NCBI RefSeq assembly: GCF_042666615.1
Contig: NZ_JBHTDD010000012.1
Span: forward strand, 127,639-191,638
Source: KBS50 sp042666615
GTDB lineage: Bacteria; Actinomycetota; Actinomycetes; Mycobacteriales; Micromonosporaceae
Reading direction: 5' to 3'
Length of the DNA stretch: 64,000 nucleotides
The notes under the pieces were generated by a model that saw nothing but the letters and a program-made list of their open reading frames with translations, was not told where the DNA came from and ran no database searches. The position numbers and the translations under genes are program-made. This document shows positions 18,380 to 27,357 of this stretch, one piece after another. Each line of letters starts with the position of its first letter. The stretch's first letter is position 1.

Positions 18380-19900
18380 TTACCCGTGCTGGTGGTCCGC
18401 CGATGGCCGGCCGGCCGTCTGGCCCGGCTCGACCACCACGAACTGCCCCATGAGTCCCTGGTCCTCGTGGTAGAGAACGTGGCAGTGGAACATGTAGGGC
18501 ATGTTCCGGTCGGTGTGGTCCCGGAACCGCATGGCCAGCCGCAGGGTCACGTTCTGCGGTGTGTGCACCGTGTCCTTCCAACCGCTCAGCTCCGGGCCGG
18601 GTGGCGCGCCGTTCACCGACAGCACCTGGAACTGGGTGTCGTGGACGTGGAAGTTGTGCAGTTGGTCGTCGAGCGCGACGACCTCCCACACCTCGACGGT
18701 GTCCCGGGTCGCGGCGAAGTCGATCCGGTTCATGTCCATCGACAAGCCATTGATCTTGAAGCCGGACATTTCGAACCGTCGGGTCGCCGCCGGCGGGACC
18801 GAGCTGAGGTCCGGCGGCGCGGCCAGCCGGGACGGCAGCGCGGGCGACGGTTCGAGCCGGTCGGCGGCCCGCAACTCCAGGATGTCGAGGGTGTCGTGGG
18901 CGCCGGAGAAGCGACCGTCCCAGAAGATCAGCCCCAGCTCCGGTGGATGGCTGCGCAGCACCACCCGTTCGCCCGGCCGCAGGTCGACCACGATTTCCGC
19001 CCGCTCCCCCGGGGTGAGCTGGATCCGGTTGGTCTGGTGTGGCCCGGCCAGCAGGCCGCCGTCGGTCCCGACCAGGGCGAACGGCCGGTCGTCGGCCAGC
19101 CCGAGCCGGTACGCGCGAGCGGCGGAGCCGTTCAGCAGCCGCAACCGGATCCGTTCGGTGGTCACCGGAAGGTACGGCGTCACGGTGCCGTTGACCAGGA
19201 CCGTGTCGCCGACGACACCGACCCCGCTCATCGGGTGCGCCGACTCGTCAAACTGGTTGCCGTCGGTGAACTTCTTGTCCTGGATAATGACCGGGACATC
19301 GTCCACGCCGTACCGGTGTGGTAGACCGGCCGGCGGGCCGGCCGGGTCGTCGATGACGAACATCCCGGCGATGCCGCGGTAGGTGTGCCGGGCGGTCTGT
19401 TCGTGCGGGTGCGGGTGGTACCACAGCGTCGCGGCCGGTTGGTCGATGCGCCAACTGGGCGACCACTCACCACCGGCCGGCACCGTCTGGTGCGGTCCGC
19501 CGTCCATCCGCGCCGGCAGGTGCATGCCGTGCCAGTGCAGGGAGGTCGCCTCGGGCAGGTCGTTGCGCACCCTCACCAGCACGGTCTCCCCGCGGTTGGC
19601 CCGTAGTGTCGGGCCGAGCAGTGGCCCGTTGACGCCCCAGGTCCGGGTCGGCGGACCGGCCCGCAGGGCGGACCTGCCGGGCGCGGCCCGCAACTCGAAC
19701 ACCCGCCGGCCGGAGCCGTCGACTGTCGACGGTGCCAGCGGCGGTACGGCGAGCCGGTTGGTGAACCGCAGCCGCCCGGCGGTGTCGACGTCGGCCGTCG
19801 CGTACACCCAACTCAGGCCACCGGCGGCGGCCGCCGCGACGGATGGCACGGTCAGCAGGCCGGCCGTCAGCAGCCGGCGGCGGTTGATCCGGCGAGACAT
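18380..19900 (-). CDS. multicopper oxidase with Tat signal (CueO/bilirubin-oxidase type)
   Basis: A 506-residue exported oxidase. The N terminus has a twin-arginine signal (RRINRRRLLTAGLLTVPSVAAAAAGG). Copper ligands are visible in order: SLHWHGMHLP and WYHPHPHEQTARH (cupredoxin 1), and near the C terminus HNFHVHDTQFQ and MFHCHVLYHEDQGLMG, which include the trinuclear-cluster histidines and the type 1 copper Cys-His. This layout matches CueO-, CotA- and bilirubin-oxidase-like enzymes that oxidise cuprous ions or phenolics using oxygen. The ATG overlaps the stop of the upstream gene (ATGA), placing it as third gene of an operon with the beta-rich protein and the MFS exporter. Confidence 0.93.
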   Translation of the reverse strand: MSRRINRRRLLTAGLLTVPSVAAAAAGGLSWVYATADVDTAGRLRFTNRLAVPPLAPSTVDGSGRRVFELRAAPGRSALRAGPPTRTWGVNGPLLGPTLRANRGETVLVRVRNDLPEATSLHWHGMHLPARMDGGPHQTVPAGGEWSPSWRIDQPAATLWYHPHPHEQTARHTYRGIAGMFVIDDPAGPPAGLPHRYGVDDVPVIIQDKKFTDGNQFDESAHPMSGVGVVGDTVLVNGTVTPYLPVTTERIRLRLLNGSAARAYRLGLADDRPFALVGTDGGLLAGPHQTNRIQLTPGERAEIVVDLRPGERVVLRSHPPELGLIFWDGRFSGAHDTLDILELRAADRLEPSPALPSRLAAPPDLSSVPPAATRRFEMSGFKINGLSMDMNRIDFAATRDTVEVWEVVALDDQLHNFHVHDTQFQVLSVNGAPPGPELSGWKDTVHTPQNVTLRLAMRFRDHTDRNMPYMFHCHVLYHEDQGLMGQFVVVEPGQTAGRPSADHQHG

Positions 19901-20547
19901 CAACGGCCCTCCCGGACGGTCACGGTGTCCGCCCCACCGGACACCACGATCCGGTAGCCGGGCCCATCGGGTCGGTAGCCGTCGGTCTGGTCGGCGAGGC
20001 CACCACCGACGGCGCCGAACGACCGCTGGTCCAGGACCACGTTGACCGCGCCCTTGGCGATCTCGAGCCGGACCGGCACTCCGGCCGGGCGCTCGACCAC
20101 CAGCGTCTTGACCGACGCGAAACGCAGGGTCCGCGCGCCGGCCGGGGCCCCGAGCGCGAACCGGACGTGCGCCGCGCCGGAGTGGCACGCCACCGAGTGC
20201 AGGTCGATGCCGGTGAGGTCGGCGTCCAGGTGGGCCGCACCGCCGTGCACGTCGAGCGCCCAGGGCACCGTCGGGTTGAGTCGGACCAGGTTGGGACCGG
20301 ACCGGCGGCGCAGCCGGAAGGTCAGGGGATACTCGACGTGCACGTTGTGCTGGGCGGTCCAGGTCAGCGGCACGGGTTCGCTGAACCGGGCGGCCAGCAA
20401 CTCCTCGCTGTCGGGGCCAGCGGAGCGGACCTCGACGTACGCCGCTCCGCTGTCGAAGCTGAGCCGGGCGGGTGGCATCGCGCCGCGGACCATCTGGACG
20501 TTCACCTCGGCGGTTCGGACGCCCTGTCGGGTGCTGCCGGTTTCCAT
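19900..20547 (-). CDS. hypothetical beta-rich protein (DUF4097/LiaF-like repeats)
   Basis: A 215-residue soluble protein with no signal peptide. It is rich in short alternating strands with valine, alanine and glycine turns (SFDSGAAYVEVRSAG; LDVHGGAAHLDADLTGIDLHSVACHSGAAHVRFALG; VRLEIAKGAVNVVLDQRSF; YRIVVSGGADTVTVREGR), reminiscent of the parallel-beta repeats of DUF4097 or LiaF-like C-terminal domains. The resemblance is by pattern only. It sits between the MFS gene (26-base gap) and the multicopper oxidase (4-base overlap), so it probably shares their physiological role, which is unknown. Confidence 0.65.
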   Translation of the reverse strand: METGSTRQGVRTAEVNVQMVRGAMPPARLSFDSGAAYVEVRSAGPDSEELLAARFSEPVPLTWTAQHNVHVEYPLTFRLRRRSGPNLVRLNPTVPWALDVHGGAAHLDADLTGIDLHSVACHSGAAHVRFALGAPAGARTLRFASVKTLVVERPAGVPVRLEIAKGAVNVVLDQRSFGAVGGGLADQTDGYRPDGPGYRIVVSGGADTVTVREGR

Positions 20548-20573
20548 GGGATCCTCTCGATACTCGGGACGTG

Positions 20574-22016
20574 TCACGCGTGCGTTCCGGCCTCGGGCCG
20601 GGCGCGCGCCGGTAACGCCCGGCTGAGCAACGCGCCGACGGTGAAGGCGGCCACCGGATACCAGAGCGCCCGCTGCGCGGCGTGGTCGAACTGCCCGCCG
20701 TCGCCCAGAGCCGCGGCGAACAGGGCACCGATGATGGCGATGCCGGCGGCGGTGGAGACCTGGATCGTGGTGTTGACCACCCCCGAGGCGGCGCCGGCCG
20801 CGTCCACCGGCACCGCGGCGAGCACCATGTCGACGAGGATGGGCGCGACGAGGCCGAAACCGGCGCCGCCGAGCAGCAGCCCGGGAACCAGGTGCCAGGT
20901 GGTCAGGTCCGGTCCGGTGAACCGGATGGTGGCCATGACGACGAGCATCGCGACGGCGAGCAGCACCGCCCCGACGGTGATCAGCGTCCGCCCGGCCCGT
21001 TCCGCCCCCCGTACGGCGATGTTGGCGGTCACCCCGAGGCCGACCGGCCAGGCCAGGAAGGTCAGACCGGTGCGCAGCGGGGAGAAACCGTGTCCACCCT
21101 GCAGCTGGACCGTGAGGACCAGGAAGAAGGCCGCGATCGACGAGAACATCACCAGGGCGGCCAGCAGGCCGGCGAGGAAGGACCGCTGACGGAACAGTGA
21201 CACCGGCACGAGCGCCGAGCCACCGCGTTCCCGCCGGGCCTGGTGCCGGCCGAACGCAACGAGGACGACACCGGCACCGACCATGGCCGCCCAGCCCCAC
21301 CACGGCCAACCCCACTCCTCGCCCTGGATGAGCGGGAGCAGCAACGCCAGCAGGGCCACGGTCACCAGGAATACGCCGGCCACGTCGAGCCGCGACCGGT
21401 GTTCCGACCGGGACTCCCGCAGGAGCGTGGCCGCACCGAGCAGCGCGACCAGTCCGATCGGAACGTTGATCCAGAAGATCGACCGCCATTCCAGACCGAA
21501 GACGTTGTTCCCGACGAGCAGGCCACCGACGATGGGAGCCGCCGCGGCGGCGATGCCGTTGACCGCCCCGTACAGGCCGAACGCCTTGGGTCGCTCGGCC
21601 GGCGGGAAGCCGACCTGAATGGTGCTGAGCACCTGCGGCACCATCATCGCCGCGGCCGCCCCCTGCACGGTGCGGGCGACGATCAGGATCTCGACGGTGG
21701 GCGCCAACCCGCAGGCCGCCGACGCCAGGGTGAACAGGGCCACGCCGGCGAGGAACACCCGTTTGCGGCCGACGATGTCGCCCAGCCGTCCGCCGGTGAT
21801 CAGCAGCAGACCCAGCGCGAGGGAGTACGCCGCCATGACCCATTGGATCTGGGCGAGGCTGGCCCCCAGGTCGGCCTGGATGGTGGGCGCCGACACCACG
21901 ACGATCGTGATGTCGACTAGGTCCATGAAGACCGCGAGCAGGACCACGGCGAGAGCTGGCCACCGTCGTGGATCGGCCTCGGGTCGCGAGCGTTGGATCG
22001 ATGGGGAGATGGACAT
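20574..22016 (-). CDS. MFS transporter, DHA2/EmrB-QacA type
   Basis: A 480-residue multidrug-type major facilitator with 14 predicted helices. Signatures are FMDLVDITIVVVSAPTIQADLG (motif D1 in helix 1), GGRLGDIVGRKRVFLAG (motif A) and GAAAAMMVPQVLSTI (helix 4 / motif C region). DHA2 permeases export lipophilic drugs, dyes or antibiotics using the proton gradient. The ATG at 22016 has an AGGAAG ribosome site. It is the promoter-proximal gene of a three-gene minus-strand unit and is divergent from the LAL regulator at 22231, which is a candidate controller. Confidence 0.9.
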   Translation of the reverse strand: MSISPSIQRSRPEADPRRWPALAVVLLAVFMDLVDITIVVVSAPTIQADLGASLAQIQWVMAAYSLALGLLLITGGRLGDIVGRKRVFLAGVALFTLASAACGLAPTVEILIVARTVQGAAAAMMVPQVLSTIQVGFPPAERPKAFGLYGAVNGIAAAAAPIVGGLLVGNNVFGLEWRSIFWINVPIGLVALLGAATLLRESRSEHRSRLDVAGVFLVTVALLALLLPLIQGEEWGWPWWGWAAMVGAGVVLVAFGRHQARRERGGSALVPVSLFRQRSFLAGLLAALVMFSSIAAFFLVLTVQLQGGHGFSPLRTGLTFLAWPVGLGVTANIAVRGAERAGRTLITVGAVLLAVAMLVVMATIRFTGPDLTTWHLVPGLLLGGAGFGLVAPILVDMVLAAVPVDAAGAASGVVNTTIQVSTAAGIAIIGALFAAALGDGGQFDHAAQRALWYPVAAFTVGALLSRALPARARPEAGTHA

Positions 22017-22218
22017 GGACTACTTCCTGTGTCGACGGCGAACGACCGGCAACGGCCGGCCACCCGCCCACAGTGCGGCTAAGAACGCCTCCGCCGCCTC
22101 CGGCCGATGCCCTATCCGCCACCTCAGATCCGGGGTCACCCCGCCCGAGGAAGGCGATCCGGATCCCTGGTTGGACAACCACGGGTTTCCCCTGAGGAGG
22201 GCAGGTCCCCCGAGTGCG

Positions 22219-22224
22219 TAATGT
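22219..22224 (+). promoter_or_regulatory. -10 element of leaderless LAL regulator gene
   Basis: TAATGT, a good match to the actinobacterial TANNNT -10 consensus, is separated from the GTG at 22231 by exactly six bases. No ribosome site sits at normal spacing, so a leaderless transcript is predicted. No convincing -35 was found at 16-18 bases. Confidence 0.5.
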
Positions 22225-22230
22225 GGCCCC

Positions 22231-25122
22231 GTGACAGCCGATCCCCTGGTGGGGCGCCGGGAGCCGCTGGCGCTGCTGGACGCGGCGGCGGCAGCGGCAG
22301 CCACGGGCGAACCGCGCGTCGTGGTGGTCGGCGGCGAGGCGGGCATCGGCAAGACCCGGCTGATCGGCCATTTCGCCGCCCGGATGGCGGACGGCGGAAC
22401 GTGGGTGCTGGGCACCGCCTGTGTGGCGTTGGGCGACGAGGGGCTGCCGCTGGCCCCGGTGACGGCCGCGCTGCGCCTGCTGGTCCGGCAGCTTGGTGTC
22501 GACGGGGTCACGGGCCTGCTCACCGGGGGCGACGAACTGGTCGCCCTGCTGCCCGAGGCCGGCGCGACAAGTCCCGGTCCGGGGACACAGGCACGGCTGT
22601 TCGAGCTGTTCGCCGCCCTGCTGCGCCGGTTGGCCGAGCGGCGGCCGGTGCTGCTGCTGATCGACGACCTCCAGTGGGCGGACCGGTCCACCCGCGAGCT
22701 TCTCGACTTCCTGTCGCGGACGCTGCGTACCGGCAGGGTGCTGCTGCTCGGGGCGTACCGCCAGGATCGGCTGGACCGGGGCGGTCCGTTGCGGCCGCTG
22801 CTCGCCCAGCTGGAGCGGTTGCCCTGGGTGGACCGGGTCGAGCTCGCTCCCTTCTCCCGGGCGGAGACCGCCGAGTTGGTGGGGTCGCTGCTCGACACTT
22901 CGATCACCGGCCCCCGGATGGACGAGATCCATCGCCGCTCGGGCGGCGTCCCGCTCTTCGTCGAGGAACTGGCCCGGGCGGTCGGGCCGACGGCCGTTCC
23001 GGACTCGTTGCGGGATCTCCTGCTCGAGCCGGTCGAACGGCTGCCCCCCGCGGCCCGGAAGGTGGTCGAGGTGACCGCGGTGGGTGGCCGCTGGGTCTCC
23101 CACGGCGCGTTGCTGGCCACCACGGGGCTCGCCGAGGCTGATCTACTCGCGGCGCTGCGACTCGCCACCGGTGGGCGGGTGCTGTCGGCGGAGGGCGACG
23201 GTTATGCCTTCCGTCACGAGTTGCTCCGGGAGGCGGTCGCGGACACGCTGCTGCCTGCGGACCGGGCTCGGCTGCACCGCCGGTACGCCACCGTCCTCGC
23301 CGCGAACGATTATCTGGTTCCGACCGATCGGCGGGACGCGGAACTGGCTCATCACTGGTCCGGTGCGGGTGATCCCGGCCGGGCACTGCCGGCGTTGTTG
23401 CGGGCCGCCGGGACGGCCGGGCGGCTGTTCGCCCATGCGGAGCAGGCGCGACTGCTGGACCGGGCCCTCCGGCAGTGGCCGGCCGCCGAACCGGCGGTGA
23501 TCGCGAACCTGGATCGGGACCGGCTGTTCGAGGAGGCGGTGGAGGCGGCGATGTGGGCCGGGGAGACGTTGCACGCCCTGGACCTCATCGACCGGGGGCT
23601 TGCCGAGGTCGATCAGGTGGCGCAACCGGAACGAGCCGCGCTGCTGCTCGCCCTACGCGGCATGGCCCTCCAGCAACTGGCGCGGGACGGTGCGTTGACC
23701 GCCGCGGAGGAGGCGTTGGCGTTGGCTCCGTCGGGCCCGATCGCCGCCCGGGCCAGGGTCCTGGACCTGGTGTCCGCGGTCTATGTCCTGCGCGGCCTGG
23801 CGGAACCCGCGTTGGCCATCGCGGAGGAGGCGACGCGCCTCGCCGACCAGTTGGGTGCGGCCGGTCAGGGCGTCAACGCGCAGGTGACCCGGGGATGGGC
23901 GCTGACCCGGCTGGGCCGCTACGACGACGGACTCACGACGTTGCGCGCGGCGGCCGACCTGGCGCATCGCCACGGTGACGTGCTGGGCCTGATGCGCGCC
24001 CGGCTCAACATCGTGGAGACCCAGCACCATCTCGGTCGGCCCGAGGCTGCCGTCGAGGAAGCCGGCGCCAGTCGCGACCTCGCCGGCAGCGCCGGGGTCC
24101 AGCAGACCTTGGGGGTGTTGCTGAGCTGGTACCACGCCGAGTCGCTGACCGCCGTCGGGCGTTGGGACGAGGCGCTACGGGTGGCCGGGCAGGTGTTGGA
24201 CTCCGACCCGATGGATCCGGCGGTCACGGGCCTGCTGACCCTGGTCGCCGACATCGCGCTGCGCCGGGACGACAGGGCGACCGCCGCTGGTCGGTTGGAC
24301 CGGGCCCGTCGGCTGCTCGGGCCGTCGGTGCAGACGCCATGGTTCCTGCTCGTGCTGCGGCTGGACGCCGAGTTCGCGCTGTCCGACAACCGCCCGGCCG
24401 ACGCGTGCGCGGCCCTCGCCGCCGGGTTGCCCCGGATCCGGGACCGCAGCGCCGCGCCGCACGCCTGGCCTTTCCTGGTCACCGGTGCTCGCGGGCTCGC
24501 CCTCGCCGCGCTGCGGGCCAGGACGCTCGGCGAACCGGACGCGGGGGCGGGGCTTGGGGCGGACCTGAGTCAGGCGGCCGCCGCGCTGCCCACCGACACT
24601 CCACTCTGGCGTGCCCACTCCGCCCAGGTCGCCGCCGAACTGGGCGGCACGACGGCCCGATGGCCGGACGTCGTGACGTGCTGGGAGGCGGTCGGACGAC
24701 CGTACGAGGCGGCCTGGGCGGGCCTGCGGGCAGCTGAGACGGCGATCGCGGCGGGTGACCGGACCGCCGCCGGCCGGTGGCTGGCAGCCGCCGTCGACCG
24801 GGCGGAACGACTCGACGCGGTGGTTCTGGATCGCCAGCTACGGCTGCTCGCCCGCGCCGGGCGGATCCCGCTGCCCGGTGGTGCCGCCGCGCCCGGCGTA
24901 CCGGCCGGCCGGGACCGGCTCGGGCTCACCGACCGCGAGTGGGAGGTGCTCCGGTTGGTGGCGGCCGGTAGGTCCAACCGGCAGATCGGCGAGCAGCTCT
25001 ACATCAGCGGCAAGACCGTGAGCGTGCACGTGTCCAACATTCTGGCCAAGCTCGGGGTGGCGAGCCGGGGCGAGGCGACCGCCACCGTGCACCGGCTGGG
25101 CCTGTTGGGGCCGGACCGGTGA
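22231..25122 (+). CDS. LuxR-family regulator with AAA ATPase domain (LAL type)
   Basis: A 963-residue large ATP-binding regulator of the LuxR family. Walker A is GGEAGIGKT (residues 34-42) and Walker B VLLLIDDLQWAD (139-150). A long helical, TPR-like central region follows from about 350 to 880. The last 65 residues form a LuxR DNA-binding domain (LTDREWEVLRLVAAGRSNRQIGEQLYISGKTVSVHVSNILAKLGV). LAL proteins are pathway-specific activators of catabolic or antibiotic genes. It is divergent from the MFS-(beta protein)-multicopper oxidase operon, 214 bases away. Both the GTG start and the preceding -10 box suggest leaderless expression. Confidence 0.93.
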   Translation: MTADPLVGRREPLALLDAAAAAAATGEPRVVVVGGEAGIGKTRLIGHFAARMADGGTWVLGTACVALGDEGLPLAPVTAALRLLVRQLGVDGVTGLLTGGDELVALLPEAGATSPGPGTQARLFELFAALLRRLAERRPVLLLIDDLQWADRSTRELLDFLSRTLRTGRVLLLGAYRQDRLDRGGPLRPLLAQLERLPWVDRVELAPFSRAETAELVGSLLDTSITGPRMDEIHRRSGGVPLFVEELARAVGPTAVPDSLRDLLLEPVERLPPAARKVVEVTAVGGRWVSHGALLATTGLAEADLLAALRLATGGRVLSAEGDGYAFRHELLREAVADTLLPADRARLHRRYATVLAANDYLVPTDRRDAELAHHWSGAGDPGRALPALLRAAGTAGRLFAHAEQARLLDRALRQWPAAEPAVIANLDRDRLFEEAVEAAMWAGETLHALDLIDRGLAEVDQVAQPERAALLLALRGMALQQLARDGALTAAEEALALAPSGPIAARARVLDLVSAVYVLRGLAEPALAIAEEATRLADQLGAAGQGVNAQVTRGWALTRLGRYDDGLTTLRAAADLAHRHGDVLGLMRARLNIVETQHHLGRPEAAVEEAGASRDLAGSAGVQQTLGVLLSWYHAESLTAVGRWDEALRVAGQVLDSDPMDPAVTGLLTLVADIALRRDDRATAAGRLDRARRLLGPSVQTPWFLLVLRLDAEFALSDNRPADACAALAAGLPRIRDRSAAPHAWPFLVTGARGLALAALRARTLGEPDAGAGLGADLSQAAAALPTDTPLWRAHSAQVAAELGGTTARWPDVVTCWEAVGRPYEAAWAGLRAAETAIAAGDRTAAGRWLAAAVDRAERLDAVVLDRQLRLLARAGRIPLPGGAAAPGVPAGRDRLGLTDREWEVLRLVAAGRSNRQIGEQLYISGKTVSVHVSNILAKLGVASRGEATATVHRLGLLGPDR

Positions 25123-25162
25123 GGCGCCGGGCCGCGTCGCGTTCCGCCCAAACCGATGATGA

Positions 25163-25412
25163 TCCGGCCAGGGCCGTGGTCGGCGGAAGCCGGCTCGCCC
25201 GCAGGGCCGGGTACAGCCCGGCGATCGCGCCGATGAGCAGGGTGGCGGCCAGCCCTCCACCGGTCGCCCAGGGCGGGACCACGGTCGACCATCCCCGCGT
25301 GTACGCGTACAGCGCGGTGACCGCGACGCCAAGCACGGCGCCACCAGCTCGCCGAGGGCCGACAGCAGCAGCGACTCGGCGAGGAACTGGCGGGGTTGGC
25401 GGTCCCTTTCGT
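25163..25412 (-). pseudogene. remnant of an FtsX-type ABC permease, C-terminal part, frameshifted
   Basis: On the minus strand this 306-base gap encodes the end of an FtsX/MacB-like permease in two frames. The first piece reads RQFLAESLLLSALGELV. The second, after an apparent one-base deletion near 25345-25350, reads LGVAVTALYAYTRGW, then GLAATLLIGAIAGLYPALRASRLPPTTALA, which is the conserved last helix and IAGLYPALRA box of the family. No start and most of the protein are missing, and no stop follows at the usual place. It is wedged between the LAL gene and the 3' end of the propeller gene, so it is a decayed relic. Confidence 0.7.
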
Positions 25413-25428
25413 TGGTGTCGGGTAGCGA

Positions 25429-26700
25429 TTACCGGGCCGGTGCCGGGGTCCAGGTCCAGCCGTCAGCGGACGTGTACGACAGACCGGTCCGCCGGTCGGT
25501 GGTGTGGTACGAGCCGTCGACTCCCCGACGCACGGGATTGGCCCGGCCCGGCAACCCCGGCGGTGACGCCTGCCGGTACCGCCGTTCGCCGGGGCCGACG
25601 GCCCAGAACCGGCACCCGTCGCCGTCGCCAGCCGGCACCGGGGCCTGCTCGCACCAGACATGCCTTCCCTCAGCGGTCATCCAACCGGGATCGGCGCCAC
25701 CGGACTCGCCGAGCGGGATGGCGTCGGTGTCCAGCCGTCGCCAGTTGTCGCCGGGTTCGGCGCGGTAGACGACTGGCCGCTGGCGCGCCAGGGTATCGAT
25801 GACGAGGTAGCCGGTCGAGCCGCTGCCGGTGGCCATCGACCGCCAGTCGCACCCGCCGGGCAGGCAGTCGGCCGGTTCGGTGAAGACGCGGGTGGACCAG
25901 GTGCGGCCCCGGTCGGCGCTGACCGCCACCGCCGGCCGGCCCGACCCCGGGTCGGCACCACTGACCCGCAGGAAGCCGTCCTCGGCGTCCGGGAAGGACA
26001 CGGCCAGCCCGTTCGTGGTCAGCTTCAGCGGAGGTGCCGTGGCCAGTGCGGCCAGCCCGCCCGCGGCCGGACCGACGGCTGCCAGGCGGCAGGTGCCGGT
26101 GCCGGTGCCGGTGTTCGCCAGGCACGTCACCGCGGCTCCGGCCGGCACCTCCCGTACCGCCGGCCGGACCGGCACCGGTTCCCATGACCGTCCCCCGTCG
26201 ACGCTCGTCAGCAGGGAGGTGTGGGAATCCGCGTCGGCCGGGGCGGCGAGCAGGGTGTCCCGGTCGAGGACCGCGAGCCTGGCGACCGGGGCGGGGCGCC
26301 CCCGTTCGGTCCAGGTCCGTCCCCCGTCATCGGAGCCGACGACCCGCATCCACCGCTTGTCACAGGGGGGCGCGGGGCAGTGCAGCCGCCACCCGTACAG
26401 GCGGGTGCCGTCGACGCCGATGATGCCCTGCAGGTCCTCACGGGGACCGACCGGGATGTCCGGTGACACGGTGGCGTCGCCGGCCGGCGGTGCCGGGTTC
26501 TCGGGGTTCCGGCCGCCGTCCCACCGCGCCGCCGCGGTGGCGGTCACGGCGACCGTGACGGCAACCGCGACCGCCGCTGTCACGGTCCGCTGGTGCCGAT
26601 GCCGGCGGCGACCGGCCGCGTACAGGTCCTCGGCCTCCACCCCGTGAACCGGTCCCGGCTCCCGTACCAGGTCCTCGAGGAGGTCCCGTAGCTGCGTCAT
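25429..26700 (-). CDS. membrane-anchored sialidase-like beta-propeller protein, sigma factor partner
   Basis: A 423-residue protein: a cytoplasmic N terminus of about 40 residues (MTQLRDLLEDLVREPGP), one transmembrane helix (TVTAAVAVAVTVAVTATAAARW), and an external region with repeated Asp-box/BNR motifs of exo-sialidase folds (SDDGGRTWTERG, SVDGGRSWEPVP, SADRGRTWSTRV, SADGWTWTP). Paired cysteines (CPAPPCDKRW; CLPGGCDW) suit an extracytoplasmic location. No catalytic sialidase Arg triad or FRIP motif is evident, so it probably binds rather than cleaves. The ATG overlaps the stop of a SigE-type sigma factor (ATGA), the position normally taken by an anti-sigma factor. Confidence 0.82.
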   Translation of the reverse strand: MTQLRDLLEDLVREPGPVHGVEAEDLYAAGRRRHRHQRTVTAAVAVAVTVAVTATAAARWDGGRNPENPAPPAGDATVSPDIPVGPREDLQGIIGVDGTRLYGWRLHCPAPPCDKRWMRVVGSDDGGRTWTERGRPAPVARLAVLDRDTLLAAPADADSHTSLLTSVDGGRSWEPVPVRPAVREVPAGAAVTCLANTGTGTGTCRLAAVGPAAGGLAALATAPPLKLTTNGLAVSFPDAEDGFLRVSGADPGSGRPAVAVSADRGRTWSTRVFTEPADCLPGGCDWRSMATGSGSTGYLVIDTLARQRPVVYRAEPGDNWRRLDTDAIPLGESGGADPGWMTAEGRHVWCEQAPVPAGDGDGCRFWAVGPGERRYRQASPPGLPGRANPVRRGVDGSYHTTDRRTGLSYTSADGWTWTPAPAR

Positions 26701-27263
26701 GACGCCTCCCCAGCGCAGGCGGCCGCCGATGTCGTGCGGGCCAGTTCCGGCCGGATGACGTCGAGTTCGCCCAACACCCGCTTGAGTGCGGCCAGTCCCC
26801 GGGCCGTCTGGCTCTTCACGGTGCCCTCCGAGCAACGCAGTGTCGCCGCCGTCTCCGCCACGTCCAGTCCCTGGTAGAACCGGCAGATCAGGGTCACCCG
26901 CTGGCGTGGCGGCAGGTGGGCGAGGGCCCGGGCGAAGGCGAGTCGGCGGGTGACGGCCTCGGCGCTGTCCTGCCCGTCGTCGGTGTCCGGCGGATCGGCG
27001 TACGACCGTTCTCGCCGCCGCCACACCCGGCGGGTCTCCGCGAGGTACGCCCGGACCAGGCAGGTCCGCACGTAGGCGTCCAGCGCCTGCGGGTCCCGCA
27101 CCCGGTGCCAGGACGCGGCCAGCCGGATGAACGCCGACTGGGTCAGGTCGTCGGCCCAGTGCCAGTCCCCGCACATCAGGTACGCCGCCCGGCGGACAAT
27201 GTCCCGCCGGGCGGCGACGTACTCGCTGAACTGGCGCCGGTCCCCGGCCTCGTCACGTGGCAT
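26697..27263 (-). CDS. SigE-family RNA polymerase sigma factor (ECF type)
   Basis: A 188-residue sigma factor of the actinobacterial SigE/SigM-like ECF group. Region 2 reads FSEYVAARRDIVRRAAYLMCGDWHWADDLTQSAFIRLAASW. Region 4 reads LAHLPPRQRVTLICRFYQGLDVAETAATLRCSEGTVKSQTARGLAALKRVL. The start chosen is ATG 27263 behind a strong GGGAGGA site rather than an in-frame start six codons upstream. It is translationally coupled to the membrane propeller protein, which may act as its regulator. Targets are unknown and no promoter typical of self-regulation could be confirmed. Confidence 0.93.
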   Translation of the reverse strand: MPRDEAGDRRQFSEYVAARRDIVRRAAYLMCGDWHWADDLTQSAFIRLAASWHRVRDPQALDAYVRTCLVRAYLAETRRVWRRRERSYADPPDTDDGQDSAEAVTRRLAFARALAHLPPRQRVTLICRFYQGLDVAETAATLRCSEGTVKSQTARGLAALKRVLGELDVIRPELARTTSAAACAGEAS

Positions 27264-27357
27264 TCGGTTCCTCCCGCACAAGGGTGCGCGTCGGGAGGTG
27301 GATCGGTTGCACGCCCGGTCGAACGATTTCCGCTCAGCCGGGCGGCGGGTGCCGGCT

